From Patellaria atrata CBS 101060 (Eukaryota; Ascomycota; Dothideomycetes; Patellariales; Patellariaceae): a stretch of 64,000 bases of DNA. Below are positions 1-11,559 of this stretch, piece by piece (within the stretch, counting starts at the first letter, position 1; each line of letters begins with the position of its first letter). The DNA is taken from positions 461,086 through 525,085 of the forward strand of contig MU006106.1 in NCBI GenBank assembly GCA_010093705.1. Direction: 5' to 3'. A model generated the notes under the pieces. That model had not been told where the DNA came from, searched no databases, and saw only the letters and a program-made list of their open reading frames with translations. The translations under genes and the position numbers were made by a program.

Positions 1-1
1 T

Positions 2-220
2 TCCCCCATTCTTCGAAATCTCTTAATTCTCAACACCAAGAAGCAGCAGGAGAAGGAGGCTAACTGGCCTCTTATCACTCTTCTCATTTCCGTCTTCTTT
101 CCCTTGTTCGCTTCCCTTATCTGCAGCCAAATGGGTTGCCGGGACGTCATACCAAGTTCTTATTCAGCTCCGGTGGCGCGCCGAATCTCTCGGATGGCTC
201 TTCGGGAGGGTGTGCGCTGA
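2..220 (+). CDS. possible 3' end of a gene entering from the left edge
   Basis: One frame is open from the left edge to a TGA at 218-220 (73 codons, no start in the window). It carries a lysine/glutamine-rich stretch (NTKKQQEKEANW) followed by a hydrophobic segment resembling a membrane helix (PLITLLISVFFPLFASLI). I do not recognise the family. The last 30 residues look less protein-like, so an intron or chance openness is possible. The downstream permease has its own start and this frame does not join it. Confidence 0.2.
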   Translation, partial: SPILRNLLILNTKKQQEKEANWPLITLLISVFFPLFASLICSQMGCRDVIPSSYSAPVARRISRMALREGVR

Positions 221-961
221 CCGGAGAGTGGCAGAGGCTTTGCTACTTTGCCGTCCAACCCCCTCGCTTGGCTGCTTCTTCACCTTAAACCCTAACTCAA
301 GCATACGACTCAGCAAGAGTGGGCGTTAGTCGAATTAGTTTGGCTTCTAGAGTCTATTTCTATCTTCTACTAAGATATCTCGAGTTTATAGCATCGATCT
401 GGTTGATAATGATGATAGTTATCGTTGTGATGTTTGAGAGACTGGCTTGTCTGCGAGTCGATTTATCTATTAGTATTTGATATAAGCCAATTACCCCATC
501 AAGCAGGTCGGGGTGATTACTGTGATCTACGTCGAGGTTACACCACATTTGCACGCTTTCTTGTCTCGCTGAATATCTTTCATTTCACCCGTGATTTCAA
601 ACCTCCATCATTGCAGCTCCATCACTCTCAGCACCGCTCCTGATCGCAAAAGTTGTCTTGCCCGGTCAAAGAGCTGTCGAAGTTCAAAAGACCAGACAAG
701 GAGCTTGGAACCGGTTCAGGAATCGCAGGTATAGATTAGTGGACTATACATACGGAGAAAGCAGCACAGTCTGCAATCACACCCGTGAGAAATTATCAAC
801 CTACCCGTAAGAGCTTGGGATATACGACGCGAACGTCGCATTACTTGGGGTTGTTCGTTGAATACTCCTTGTTTAAAGACCTTCACCGCAGCTATCAATT
901 CCAGTCGTGAGAAAGAATAAGAATAGCATAGCTCGGATACAATAAGAGTATCCTAACCACC
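221..961. other. non-coding stretch upstream of the MFS permease
   Basis: Only short overlapping ORFs on both strands with no domain signal. It probably holds the promoter and 5' leader of the permease; the bases just before the start (CCACCATGG) are a strong fungal start context. Confidence 0.5.
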
Positions 962-2905
962 ATGGATTCTCACGCCATGAGCTCGGCCATTGAAAGAGAT
1001 CCAGAAAAGTCACATCCGTTAGATCACGGATCTCGTCTGGAAGACAGTGACGGATATGGCAAGGCTGAAATAGGCCCTCAAGATATTGTGATTGACCATG
1101 TGGCGGAAGCAAAATTGGTCAGGAAGCTGGATTTCTATATTATCCCCATGGTCATGTTGTTGTATTTGTTGAGCTTTTTGGACAGGTGAGTACATCATTT
1201 CGTCGCCCGATCCTCTACGTATCCCTTTTCTTTACTTGTGAATGAGCTCTGCTCCTTTCTCCACGAATCTTATTAGGAGTCAATTCACGCTGTAATATCT
1301 TGTAAATACAGCTATAGTCCTAATTCGAGTGTACGAGAATATCTATCTTCTTATTTCCATTTCCTTGAATTATCTGTATATATTGTTATCCATTATCACT
1401 AACCACCAGTACAGGGTAAACATAGGGAACGCAAGGTACTATTCATCTTATTAACAACCTACAACTGTTACAACTAATTCCTGTAGGCTCTACGGCCTGG
1501 AAGATGACCTTAACCTTAACCCGGACCAATTCCAAGTCGCCGTCTCCATCCTTTTCGTAACCTACATCCTCTCAGAATTACCCTCTAATCTTGTTCTTAA
1601 GAAAATTCGTCCCTCACGATGGATCTCCATTATCACCACTATCTGGGGCATCGTTGCAACCCTCACCGGAATCTGTCAGAATTACGGTGGCCTCATCGCC
1701 TGTCGCCTGGCTCTTGGTCTCGTCGAAGGCGGCCTCTTCCCCGGCATGGCCATCTATCTCACCTTCTTCTACACGAAGCGTGAACTAGCCCTGCGTATCG
1801 GATATCTATTCGTCAGCGCGGCGCTTGCTGGTGCTTGCGGCGGTCTACTAGCCTACGCCATTGGGCATATGGAAGGCGTATCTGGCCTTAGAGGATGGCG
1901 CTGGATCATGATCATCGAAGGTCTACCTACTGTCGTTTTGGGGATCGCAACCTGGTTCCTCCTCGCCGACGACCCAGAAACAGCGTTTTACCTCACGCCC
2001 GCCGAGAAAGCCCTCATGGCCGTACGGAGGGAACGACAGATCGGCCAGACCAAGTCCGCGCAAAAGTTCCACAAGCAGGACGTCAAGCTCGGCCTTCTTG
2101 ACTGGAAAATCTGGGCCTTCTCCATCGCCCAATTCGGCGTCGACACAATGCTCTACGGCTTCTCGACCTTCCTCCCCACCATCATCCGCGGCATCAACCC
2201 CACCGCCTCGGTCCCCATCGTCCAGGTCCTCACGATCCCCTGTTACGCCCTAGGCGCAGTGACCTACCTCGTGATCGCGCACTTCTCGGACCGCCAGCAG
2301 AAACGCGGCGTCTACAGCGTCGGCTTCGGCATCATCAGCATAGTCGGGTACGCGATGCTGATGAGTGACTCGGGCAGCCGCGTCCACTACGCCGGCTGCT
2401 TCCTCGTCGCCATGGGCCTCTACGTCGTCGTCGGCCTACCCCTCGCCTGGCTCCCGACTAACAACCCCCGCTACGGGAAACGCACCACGGCGACGGGTCT
2501 CCAGCTTAGCATCGGGAACTGCGCCGGTATCATGTCCAGTTTCGTAAGTCTGCCACACTCTTTACTTTTGACACCGCCTCGTTTTTCCTCCGGATCCGGT
2601 TGCTACCCCAGATTCCACCCCACCCCCACTTTCCCCGCCCCCCACCTTTAAACCCCCCTATCTACTTACACCACCCTCCGCAGCTCTACCCCCAACCCGA
2701 AGGCCCCCGCTACATCCGCGGCCACGCTGTCACGCTCGCCATGGTCGCCGTCGGCTGCCTCATCTACGCTTTCATGTCGTGGTACTTCTCTAAAGAGAAC
2801 GCGGCGCGCCTCCGCGGCGACCGAGAGGGAGAGATCCAGGGACTCTCGGAGGAGGAAATCGGCGAGTTGGGGGATCGGAGCCCGAGGTTCGTTTATAGTG
2901 TTTAG
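962..2905 (+). CDS. MFS permease, Dal5/Tna1-like anion:cation symporter family
   Basis: Plasma-membrane major facilitator of 507 aa, close to the usual ~500 for the fungal allantoate/nicotinate-type family, which imports small carboxylates with protons. Exons: 962-1185, 1415-1435, 1487-2543, 2684-2905; all junctions are GT-AG and keep frame. The N-terminal ~55 residues are polar and cytosolic. Helix 1 (YIIPMVMLLYLLSFLDR) leads into the family motif DRVNIGNARLYGLEDDL, part of which sits on the 21-nt exon 2. The helix 4 motif RLALGLVEGGLFPG is near residues 155-168. A cytosolic loop follows helix 6 and the C-terminal tail is acidic. The substrate cannot be told from sequence. The second half is markedly GC-richer than the first. 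Confidence 0.9.
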
Positions 2906-2911
2906 TTAGGC

Positions 2912-2913
<2 letters not shown>

Positions 2914-2944
<31 letters not shown>
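2914..2944 (+). repeat. G31 homopolymer
   Basis: An uninterrupted run of 31 G begins eight bases after the permease stop codon, in its probable 3' UTR. The length may be partly a sequencing or assembly artefact. Confidence 0.9.
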
Positions 2945-2945
<1 letters not shown>

Positions 2946-3017
2946 GTGGTAGGGAAGGGGGTTAGGAAGTGGGAGTGAGGGATATTTTGAGGCGTTGGGA
3001 TAGCGTGGATGTGGTGG

Positions 3018-3045
3018 AGGTAGGTAGGTAGGTAGGTAGGTAGGT
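3018..3045 (+). repeat. AGGT tetranucleotide microsatellite
   Basis: About seven tandem AGGT units lying 74 bp beyond the G31 run. Plain simple repeat. Confidence 0.9.
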
Positions 3046-3479
3046 GGATATTGGGAAGATGTACTGTACCTGTCGAGAAAGCTTCTTCTCCTTCCCGTTT
3101 GGTAAACAATTTTCTAATTATTTTTTTTTCCAAATCGAACCGTAGGTGATGAGGTAAACTATAGGCGAGTCGTGTTGTGCATCACTCCATACGTATTCTT
3201 TAAGCTGTATCTTTGAGGGATGGGATCAATACCAACTCTACCGTACTTAACCCCGTCGCGAAATGGGACGAAAGGAAGCGTATCGCACACCCTTTCTTTC
3301 ATTCACATACCGTCAGATAAAGCAGTAGAAGGGGCGAACCCACAATCCGGACAGTCACCTTTTCACACCACACCAATACCCGACAACTCAGTCAACGATT
3401 ACTCCTACATACGGGCGCGCTACATACAGCAACCCCACGCACCCATTTCACCCACTTCAACTCCAACAAACCCTCCCCA

Positions 3480-4961
3480 CTACTTATAAAAATCAAACTT
3501 ATCCGCCTCCTGCCCGCCCTTGACCTGGCTCGAATACGCATCCTCGAGATCGGCCTGGATGATATTATACCTATTCTTCCTGACGGCCCTGAGGCCGGCC
3601 TCCTGCATGATAGCCGCAATGACCGCGCCGGAGAGGGGATCGTTCCGCACGATCAGACTGTCCAGGTCGACCTCTGGTGATAAGCTCATCTTGCTCGAGA
3701 TGGTGGAGAAGATGAGGCGTCGTTCTCTCCTATCCCTGAGGGAGGGGAATTCGATTTTCCTGTCTAACCGACCGGGACGTAGGAGCGCGGGATCTAGTGT
3801 ATCGGCCCTATTGGTCGCCATAATGACTTTGACGTTGCTCGTTTGGTCAAAGCCGTCCATTTGATTCAGTAGTTCGAGAAGGATACGCTGGACTTCTCTG
3901 TCCGCGCCGGTTTGGGCGTCGAAGCGCTTGGTGGCGATGGCGTCAATTTCGTCGATGAAGATGATGGCGGGACTGTTTTCACGTGCCATGCGGAAAACGT
4001 CGCGTACCATGCGCGGACCCTCACCAAGGTATTTTTGCACGAACTCGGACCCGACAACCCTGATGAAGGATGCTGTGGTGCTGTTCGCGACCGCTTTGAC
4101 GAGCATAGTTTTGCCCGTACCGGGAGGCCCATAAAGAAGCACACCGCGGGGTGGATCAATGCCTGAAATTTGTTAGGTACGATGGATTCGAGGTTTATGA
4201 TGGTAAAGCGTACCTATCTGCTTGTAAAGATCAAAGTGTGTGAGCGGCAATTCGACGGCTTCTCTGATTTCCTGCTTCTGCATATCCAGCCCACCAACAT
4301 CAGCGTATGTGACATCGGGTTTCTCGTCCGCACCCAACATGGCAATGGAAGAGTCCGCTTCAGGAGGAAGAATGTCGACGAGAGCATTTGAATGTCGGTG
4401 CAGAGCTACGGATGAGGAAGGTTTGAGAAGCTCCCGGTCGAGCGTCGAGAGGATTCGGACAACATAGTTTGAGCCCGTGGAGGATTGTACTATGCCAGTA
4501 CTGTGAAGTCATAAGTTACCACCTAAAGTCGTGCTGTTGATAGAGCACCTACTTCTGGTCGATGGCTTCCATGAACTGCCCTATTACCAACGGCACACTT
4601 TGAATCCGTTTTATCTCTTCTTGCGCCCGTACAAGCTCTCTCTTCAGACTCCTACAACGGATTAGTATTCTTTCCAGACCGTGGATATACATTTAGGCCG
4701 TACCGTTGCTCATCTTTGATATATTCTTCTTGTAGATTGATATACCTAAATACGACATAACCGTCAGCCTGAAGCTCTCAAGTCTCGAAACCCAGCCGAT
4801 ATAACCCACTCTAACTGTCTCTGCAGCTTCTTGAACGTGGCGTAGTCATCACTCTCTACAGAAAAGCCTTCTAGGGAATCCAAATTTGGTATCGATGAAG
4901 GGTGCTGCTTCTTATGGGGTGGCACTTGGTTTAAAGGATTCTCAACAGCGGCATCAGCCAT
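3480..4961 (-). CDS. RPT3: 26S proteasome regulatory ATPase subunit Rpt3
   Basis: One of the six AAA ATPases of the 19S base that unfold substrates and open the 20S gate. 420 aa (yeast Rpt3 is 428). Exons on the minus strand: 4810-4961, 4704-4745, 4553-4651, 4214-4500, 3480-4162. An N-terminal coiled coil ([20 protein letters not shown]) precedes the OB domain. Walker A GPPGTGKT is at 205-212, Walker B IIFIDEID around 260-267, and the second region of homology contains [20 protein letters not shown]. The C-terminus FDFYK carries the HbYX gate-opening motif that is expected for Rpt3. It is tandem with the RINT1 gene, 315 bp apart. Confidence 0.97.
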
Positions 4962-5276
4962 GATGGTGGGTGTAGAAACTGGTCCTCAAAGGCGACTCCG
5001 AAACACTATTCTGATGGAAAGTAAAACGGTCGCGATTTCGAGATGCTAGGAGGTTTGATATGAGGTTAATGGGGTTCAAGAGGTCACGAAACGAAGCTCA
5101 TGGACCGGAGAAGACGTGCCAAGAAAGGCTTCCGCCGACGTTCCTGACTAACCAAGAATTGACGGTGAGGTAGTGACTACCAGAAGGAGTATAATTTTAT
5201 CACTGGATGGAAGAACAAATGTAACTTGCACTTAAACTACTCATCGCTGACCATTTTGAAGTATCATTATGCTCTA
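4962..5276. other. promoter region of RPT3
   Basis: Separates the RPT3 start from the 3' end of the RINT1/Tip20 gene, both minus strand. I saw no copy of the yeast proteasome promoter element GGTGGCAAA. Confidence 0.5.
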
Positions 5277-7967
5277 TCAACTCCCTAATTCTATTCTCCT
5301 CTCCAGCACCGCTCTCGCATCCGATTCAGTAAGGTCCTCAATGCTCATCTCCTCAAGGATCTGTCTTGCACTCTCATTATCCTTCATAACCTTGTTATTG
5401 ACCTCCCAGAGGCCGAACACCTTTCCTTGACCTTCTAGTTCATCTATATCGCGGCTACTGCTGTCGCCAGATTTAGCGATAATCGGTAGTCCAATGAGCC
5501 TCACCCCTTCCCGTACCCTCCGCATTCCTGTTTCCGCGGACCCTTTGCCGACATGACGCTCTATCGTAGCGACCACGGCATCCAAGTCTGTCCTCAGCTG
5601 CGCTGCTCCAGCCGTTGAAAATGAATGTCGCATGAGTACTTGATCCCAGAGATATGTCTGTACTGAGCCACACACCTGGCGCGCAATGCGTCTCAAGGGA
5701 ACCTGCCCTAAAGCACGGGATAGGAACTTGAAGGTATCATTTAGATACTTAAGCAAGGGGTCTAGGTTTGCGCTCGTGGCAGTAGACGGAGGGGTTGTGA
5801 GTGTGGACCAAGGATTTGAAGATCTGTAAGGGCGTAATGCTTCAGCAACATTATAGGCAAGGTTATCAACGATGATTTTTTCCGTCCTGATCCGGAGTCC
5901 TTTATACGCTGTAGCTGTCGAGTCAAATAATGCTCCGGTGTCTTCATCTGATCCTAACGAGCTTGACGTCTTCTCCGCTACCTCTTCCAAGTTGAGATTT
6001 CGGGAAATATTTTGGTTGTTTCGGGAAGAGTTACGGGCACGGTCCTGCAACTCATCCCATAACTCAAGGAAGAATAAATCATCACTCCAATCACGCATCG
6101 CACGCTCCAGGTAATCGGCACTACCGTAGACACGACATAAGCGGTCAAGACCTTTGATGCCTTGGAGTTCGAGTTGCTCTTCTTTAGAGATACCAGTAAC
6201 CCGTCGTCCGATTGCGGTCGTCATCGAAAGGTAAGCTTCTAGTCCGGAGCTCAATCGATTAAAATACTGGTCAAATATAGCGATTTGGATGTCAATAAGG
6301 AATCGGATCTTCTGAGAAAACGAGGATAAGGGGCGATAGTGCTCTGGAAAATCAGCATGTAAGTAATCGACCGAAACATAGATTAGAACGTTATTTTACC
6401 TGTGACTGTTTCCAGTAGGTCATTAACCCGTATAGCAGCTTTCGAAGGTTTTGTCACATTTGCGTCGACACTATCGTAGTCAAGCTCTCCCGCATCTGGT
6501 GCGCTGAGAATATCTTCATACCGCTTTAAAGCGACTTTTTGGCGGATCAGCAAATGAAGGTAATCCAAAAATATAGTAAACTCACAATTCTTTTCCACTT
6601 CTAGCCATCTCCTGAACCAGATAGAGTTATCCTCCTGTAATACTTCCCAGGACAAACCTTTCCAACCGATCGCACCATATCCACCATCATACTTCCATTC
6701 ATCGCGAATTGTCGAGTCAAAGCTCAGGAGTTCATGTATGAAATGACTAAGAAGTTGGGGTTCATTTCCAACTTTTGGTAGGGTGGAAAAAACTTTAGTG
6801 CGTAGAATAGACAACAAAGCAGTAATGAAAGCCGACGTTGCATCAATGTAAATAGGATTCATCGCAAGGTCTGAACCCTTGAAATGTTCGATGAGGACAG
6901 GTTGGAGACTGTCTTGGAGGAATGGAGAGTATTGGTCTATCAAGTCTGTAATGTGCGATAGGAAATACTCAGGTTTATCCAACCGATTAGTTGGTCTATC
7001 ACCATCAAAATGATATTTGAATCGCACTTCTAACGGCCGGGCGAGAACCTCTAAAGGCAGCAGCACGATTGGCCTCCGCTCAAAATTTCTTGATGAGCTG
7101 ACTTCATGCTCTCTTTCCTCGAGGTCTTGCTTCTGGAGATCTAAGAGCTTACCAACAGATCTCGACCATTCCTCTCGCAATTTTCCAGTTAGGACAACAT
7201 CCTTTTTGGGCCAGAATATCTTCTTGAGAATTGCGTCAAGGTCAGAAGCAAAAGCAGCTTGAATCCGGTTTCTCAGATCGTCAGTGATCTCACGAATGTG
7301 ATATAGCAATTGAGGTGCTGCTCCCTCTGCAGCATCCTGGAGAGGCACAGCTTTTGTGACTAGCAATTGCAGCTGGCGGTAAGACTCTACAGCTGCTTCG
7401 TCGGATTTACCTAGTTGAGAGATAGATTCTCTGCTATATGTGTCACGGTAAGCATATGGGTTGGGACTACGGTGTTCCCTGCATGGCTGCCTTACCTCAG
7501 ATTCTCAACCTCGTTTAGCAACTCAAAGTAGGCGCTGGTAACATCCAATATATGCTGTTTACTCAGAACGGACTGCAGCTGTAGTGTAGCGTCATCGCTG
7601 CTATCTGACTGGATGATGGCTCTTAACCTCCGATCGATGCCATCTTGTTCCTTCTGGAACTGGCGGGCGTTTTCCCTCAACGTTCGATCGTGAGATTGAG
7701 AAGCCTCTTTAGCGTGTTGCAGGTCGCTTTCGGCCTCCTCGAGCTTTGACAACATGCTCATCAGCCCGAAACGTGCAGGAGTCAGGAATGGGTAACTTAT
7801 AGGTGGCTAACCTGTTTCTTGAGCAAAACGTGTTGATTTCGGACATTGGATATGATGGCGTCCAATGTATCAAGGTCGGCTAGATTCTGCAAGCGGTCGT
7901 CTAGATAATCAGCAACCCTAACACGATGATCATGGTCATTCGGCCACGGTGTGGTTGTGGCAGCCAT
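5277..7967 (-). CDS. RINT1/Tip20 family ER tethering subunit
   Basis: 834 aa; subunit of the Dsl1/NRZ tether that captures Golgi-derived COPI vesicles at the ER. Exons: 7812-7967, 7496-7743, 6400-7433, 5277-6343, all phases consistent. The start gives MAATTTPWPND, followed by VADYLDDRLQNLADLDTLDA and a heptad-rich coiled coil (about residues 40-120), the usual N-terminus of the family. The long helical RINT1_TIP20 domain fills the rest, with recognisable stretches such as WFRRWLEVEKNCEF and IAIFDQYFNRLSSGLEAYL. The acceptor of intron 1 at 7744 was chosen because it keeps frame and avoids an out-of-frame upstream AG. The gene is divergent from NOP9. Confidence 0.88.
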
Positions 7968-8919
7968 TGTTGTTACGGGAGTCTAGAAAAGTGTGGACGT
8001 GTGGTATTCGTGGGAAGATTGCGGGCCTGAAGGAAGTTCCGCAATAAAAGAGCAATTGAAGCGATAATCATACGATGTTTGCCCGCGGCATTGATGTTGG
8101 TTGGAGTGCAGAACCTATGAAGTCGTTGCGATTCGTAGAGCAAGGCGAGTCTGGTCCTTGGCGACTCCACGATCTGATATTCTGATCTACAGTGTTCATC
8201 TATCTAGTTAAATCTGCCATGCAAGATGCCGCCGATTTGGCGCACTGAGGCACACGAGGGTGCAGATGAACGGGTGTCGAAGGTCCCCATAATTCCCCAA
8301 TAATGATAACAACTCACCTTTTTAGATCATTTGTCGTACAGTGGCGAGACGATTCCTATTTCTGGAGCTTTGTAGCCGCTCCTCCCTTCTTTATCCCTTC
8401 ATACAAGTGAACCCAGCCTGAAGGTAATCCATAACTGAAGGCAATTAACGTGTTCCGCGGTGTAGGATGCAACGTGGGCAGCTGGTCCCGTTTCGTAGTA
8501 CACTCTCTCACACCGCACCCGCATTGCCGGTTTGTAGTGTCCGTACCGTGCCTAACTATCAGAGCTGCCAACCAGATTTGAACAGTAGTGGCTGTAGTGA
8601 GTTAGGCTAGAACTGAGCTGTAGTGCTCATCAACTACCTAACCAAGGGATATTTGGGTGCATCCTTTTCGAAAAAATAGCTTCGAAAAAAAAATTAGTTA
8701 TACCCGTCGAGTTTGCCCCCTGTCTCCGGCTTAAAAAGTAGAGCGTCATCCACTGTCGAAAAAATTATCAGAAATCCCCGCCCTTCGGAAGCGTCCCGAG
8801 CCTGTCCTGTTACCTGTTACTCAATGCTCTCTACCTATGCAATTTTGAGTTTCCCATTTTATATCACATTTTGATCGAAAGCTCGGTTAAAGGATCGTCC
8901 TAACCTTCCTCATTGGACA
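7968..8919. other. divergent promoter region, RINT1 / NOP9
   Basis: No gene recognised. Around 8670-8775 the motif TCGAAAAAA occurs three times close together. A GCTCATC, which matches only the core of the yeast PAC box of ribosome-biogenesis genes, lies about 300 bp before NOP9. Confidence 0.5.
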
Positions 8920-11102
8920 ATGCCTAAAGAAAACAAAAGACGAGGACGCCGAGAGCAAGAGAAAAAAAGAAAGCTCGAACATGCCGAAGAAGAGCCACAA
9001 CCTCAAGTGAAGCGACGTAAGAGTAGTACAAATGAAGAGCTCTCAGCAGATTTCATACCGTTCGATGCTCATGACGCTGGTTTCGCGGAAGAGTACCAGG
9101 AGAATGGCGGACCTGGAGAGCTGCCTTTCTATGGCATGCTCGACGAAGAGGAGCAGGAATACTTCAAGAGGGCAGACGAGATGTTGGAGCTGAATCAGTT
9201 TGGGGACCCTGAAGAGAGGACTCTCTTCTTGGAGAATGTATATCGGGAAGCGGATGGGAAAGAACTGAAAATTGCAAATAGTCAGTCCTGCTCGAGGTTG
9301 ATGGAAAGGTTAATCCTACTCTCCACCCCCGAGCAGCTCAAGCGGCTATTCCAAAAGTTCAGCACACAGTAAGTTGTTTTATCCATCTCATCTTCAATAC
9401 CCTCTTTGCTAATCACAACAGTTTTCTCAATCTAGTACAACACCGTTTCGCATCCCATTGCTGTGAAGCCCTCTTCATCCAGGCCGCCCCATTAGTTACT
9501 GAAGAGCTTGTAAATACAGATACATCGAATAAAGAAGGGACTGGGGGTGCTGCTTTGCCATCCATCGAGGAACTCTTTCTCTCTACAGTCAAGGAGCTTG
9601 AAGGCAACGTAGGGTACCTCTTCACCGACCGGTTTGCCTCACATACTCTTCGAGTACTCCTTGTCGTACTGTCTGGTCAACCATTCACACCAAAGAACCC
9701 AAAGTCCGTGATAAAAAGCAAGAGGAAAGAGAAGATATCAGTAGCTGGTATTGAAAGTCTGAACAGCCTGACACTTGAGAAGCGAACCGTTCCAGATTCG
9801 TTCTATGGAGCACTGAAAAATATAATACGGGAAAGTGTATCCGGTTTGGACACAACTCAGTTACAGGCATTAGCAACACACGAAACCGGCAATCCGACTC
9901 TACAACTCCTCCTCCAAATCGAACTTACCATTTTCGGAAAACAGAAGGGCCGAGATGAGCAAGACTCGCTCCTGCGCAAACTGATCCCGGATAACCCCAT
10001 CACCGAGGATAGCCCGAGTGCTACTTTCATCAATTCTATGCTATACGATACCGTTGGTAGTCGCTTACTGGAGACTATAATAGAGTTCGCGCCTGCAAAG
10101 GTGTTCAAGTCATTATACCGTGAATTCTTTAAGGAACGCATAGGACGTCTCGCGAGAAACGAAATTGCAGGCTATGTCGTATGCAAGATCCTCGAGCGTC
10201 TAAGTCCAGAAGATTTATCGGCATCCATGGAGCTCATCGTACCAGAAATCCCGTCACTCATCGAACGTAACCGTACAACTGTTATCCGCACCCTCATCGA
10301 GCGTTGCGCCGTGCGAGGTCTCGACACCACCCCTATCGCTGCGAAACTGGAAGCATCTTACGCCAGTCCCAGTGGGTTCGATATCGCTCGCATGCTCCGT
10401 CTCGTCGAGACTAGTCCAACCTCGCCTAAGAAGCCCAAGGAAGCTTCCAAAGCACCTCCCAGCACATCAACCACCCACTCCCACTCTGAAACAACGCACT
10501 GCTCGCTCCTCGCTCAAACCATGGTGCAAACCCCTGGACCCCTTAGTGCCCTAATATTCGACTCTCTCATCCGTCTCACACCCACCTTGTCCGTCGCTCT
10601 CGCTCGTGATCCCATCGCTTCTCGCACGTTGCAGGCTGCACTCACAGCCGGAACCACGAGTGTCATCTTCCGCCGCAAGATGATCCAGCACTTCTACGGA
10701 CATTTCGGCTCACTTGCGCTAGATCCATCGGGCTCGCACGTCGTCGACGCTATATGGCAAGGTACGCAGGGCCTCGCTTTCATCCGGGAGCGCGTCGCCG
10801 AGGAGCTTGCGGAGAATGAGGCAAGTTTGAGGGAGAGCGGAGTCGGCAGGACGATATGGAGGAACTGGCAGATGGATCTGTATAAGAGGAGACGCGGCGA
10901 CTGGGTCGTGATGAGCAGGAGAGGTGCGGGGAATGATGGGTTCCAGTCGTTTCCGGATGGTGGAAAGGCCGGGAGGGATAGGAGTGGGAGTCGGAGTGGG
11001 AAGGAGGCAGAAGGTAAAGAGGAGAGAAAGAAGACCCCGTTGGAGCTGGCGAGGGAGAGGCATGTTGCGAAGAAGTTGGAGAAACAGAGAAAAGGGAAAT
11101 AG
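8920..11102 (+). CDS. NOP9: nucleolar protein 9, Pumilio-type pre-18S rRNA binding
   Basis: 709 aa. Nop9 binds the 20S pre-rRNA and is needed for 18S rRNA maturation in the nucleolus. Exons 8920-9368 and 9422-11102 with a 53-nt intron. The N-terminus is very basic ([19 protein letters not shown], then KRRK), a nuclear/nucleolar signal. A run of PUM-like repeats follows, recognisable by [42 protein letters not shown] and [10 protein letters not shown]. The C-terminal ~80 residues are basic and low in complexity. The last third is GC-rich, giving long spurious frames on the opposite strand. Confidence 0.93.
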
Positions 11103-11559
11103 GCGGTGAAGTAAGGAGGTCCTTGTGCTGGTACCCTAGACGTAATAGTGGCGGATGTCTAATAGAAGTTGAAACTCATAAGAGTAACGGAATTGTTTAT
11201 TCGTGCATATCATATTTACCTTGCTATTCATTTTCTTCTTACGTCCCAGAAATTTCTGTAGGGCTCCGGAATGTCCGAACACCTAAGCTCACGTCGTTCC
11301 CGAAAGAAAGGACACGGGAATCTGGGTTCTTTGACACAAGGGACCAATAGCCTATTGCCATGTCCTTAGAAGGCAACTTTTACAGTTTTCGTCGAACGCG
11401 TCTGGCCCGCGGAGAGGGTCCAATTTCACTTTATAGACCGGTTAACTTGCAGTACTTAGCCACCACAACATATATTCCAGCAAGAATACTCACATGCATA
11501 TGCAGATTTTCGTATATTACGACACATAATATCAACACTATAAGTCTACGGGTATCAAT
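11103..11559. other. intergenic region between convergent 3' ends
   Basis: Between NOP9 (+) and the TFIIIC gene (-). AT-moderate, no gene or repeat seen. Confidence 0.5.

Larger units (their letters stand above)
2906..3479. other. intergenic region between convergent genes
   Basis: Shared 3' flank of the permease (+) and RPT3 (-). It contains the G31 tract, an AGGT microsatellite (about 3018-3045), a GTACTGTAC motif at 3061-3069 and T-rich DNA. No gene seen. Confidence 0.7.

Noticed and set aside
8616-8640. GCTCATC as a PAC box for NOP9
   Set aside because: Only the 7-base core matches, at an unusual distance, and no companion RRPE element was found.
10719-11109. Open frames on both strands over the NOP9 3' end
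   Set aside because: Arg/Pro-rich shadow frames from GC-rich coding DNA; no domain.
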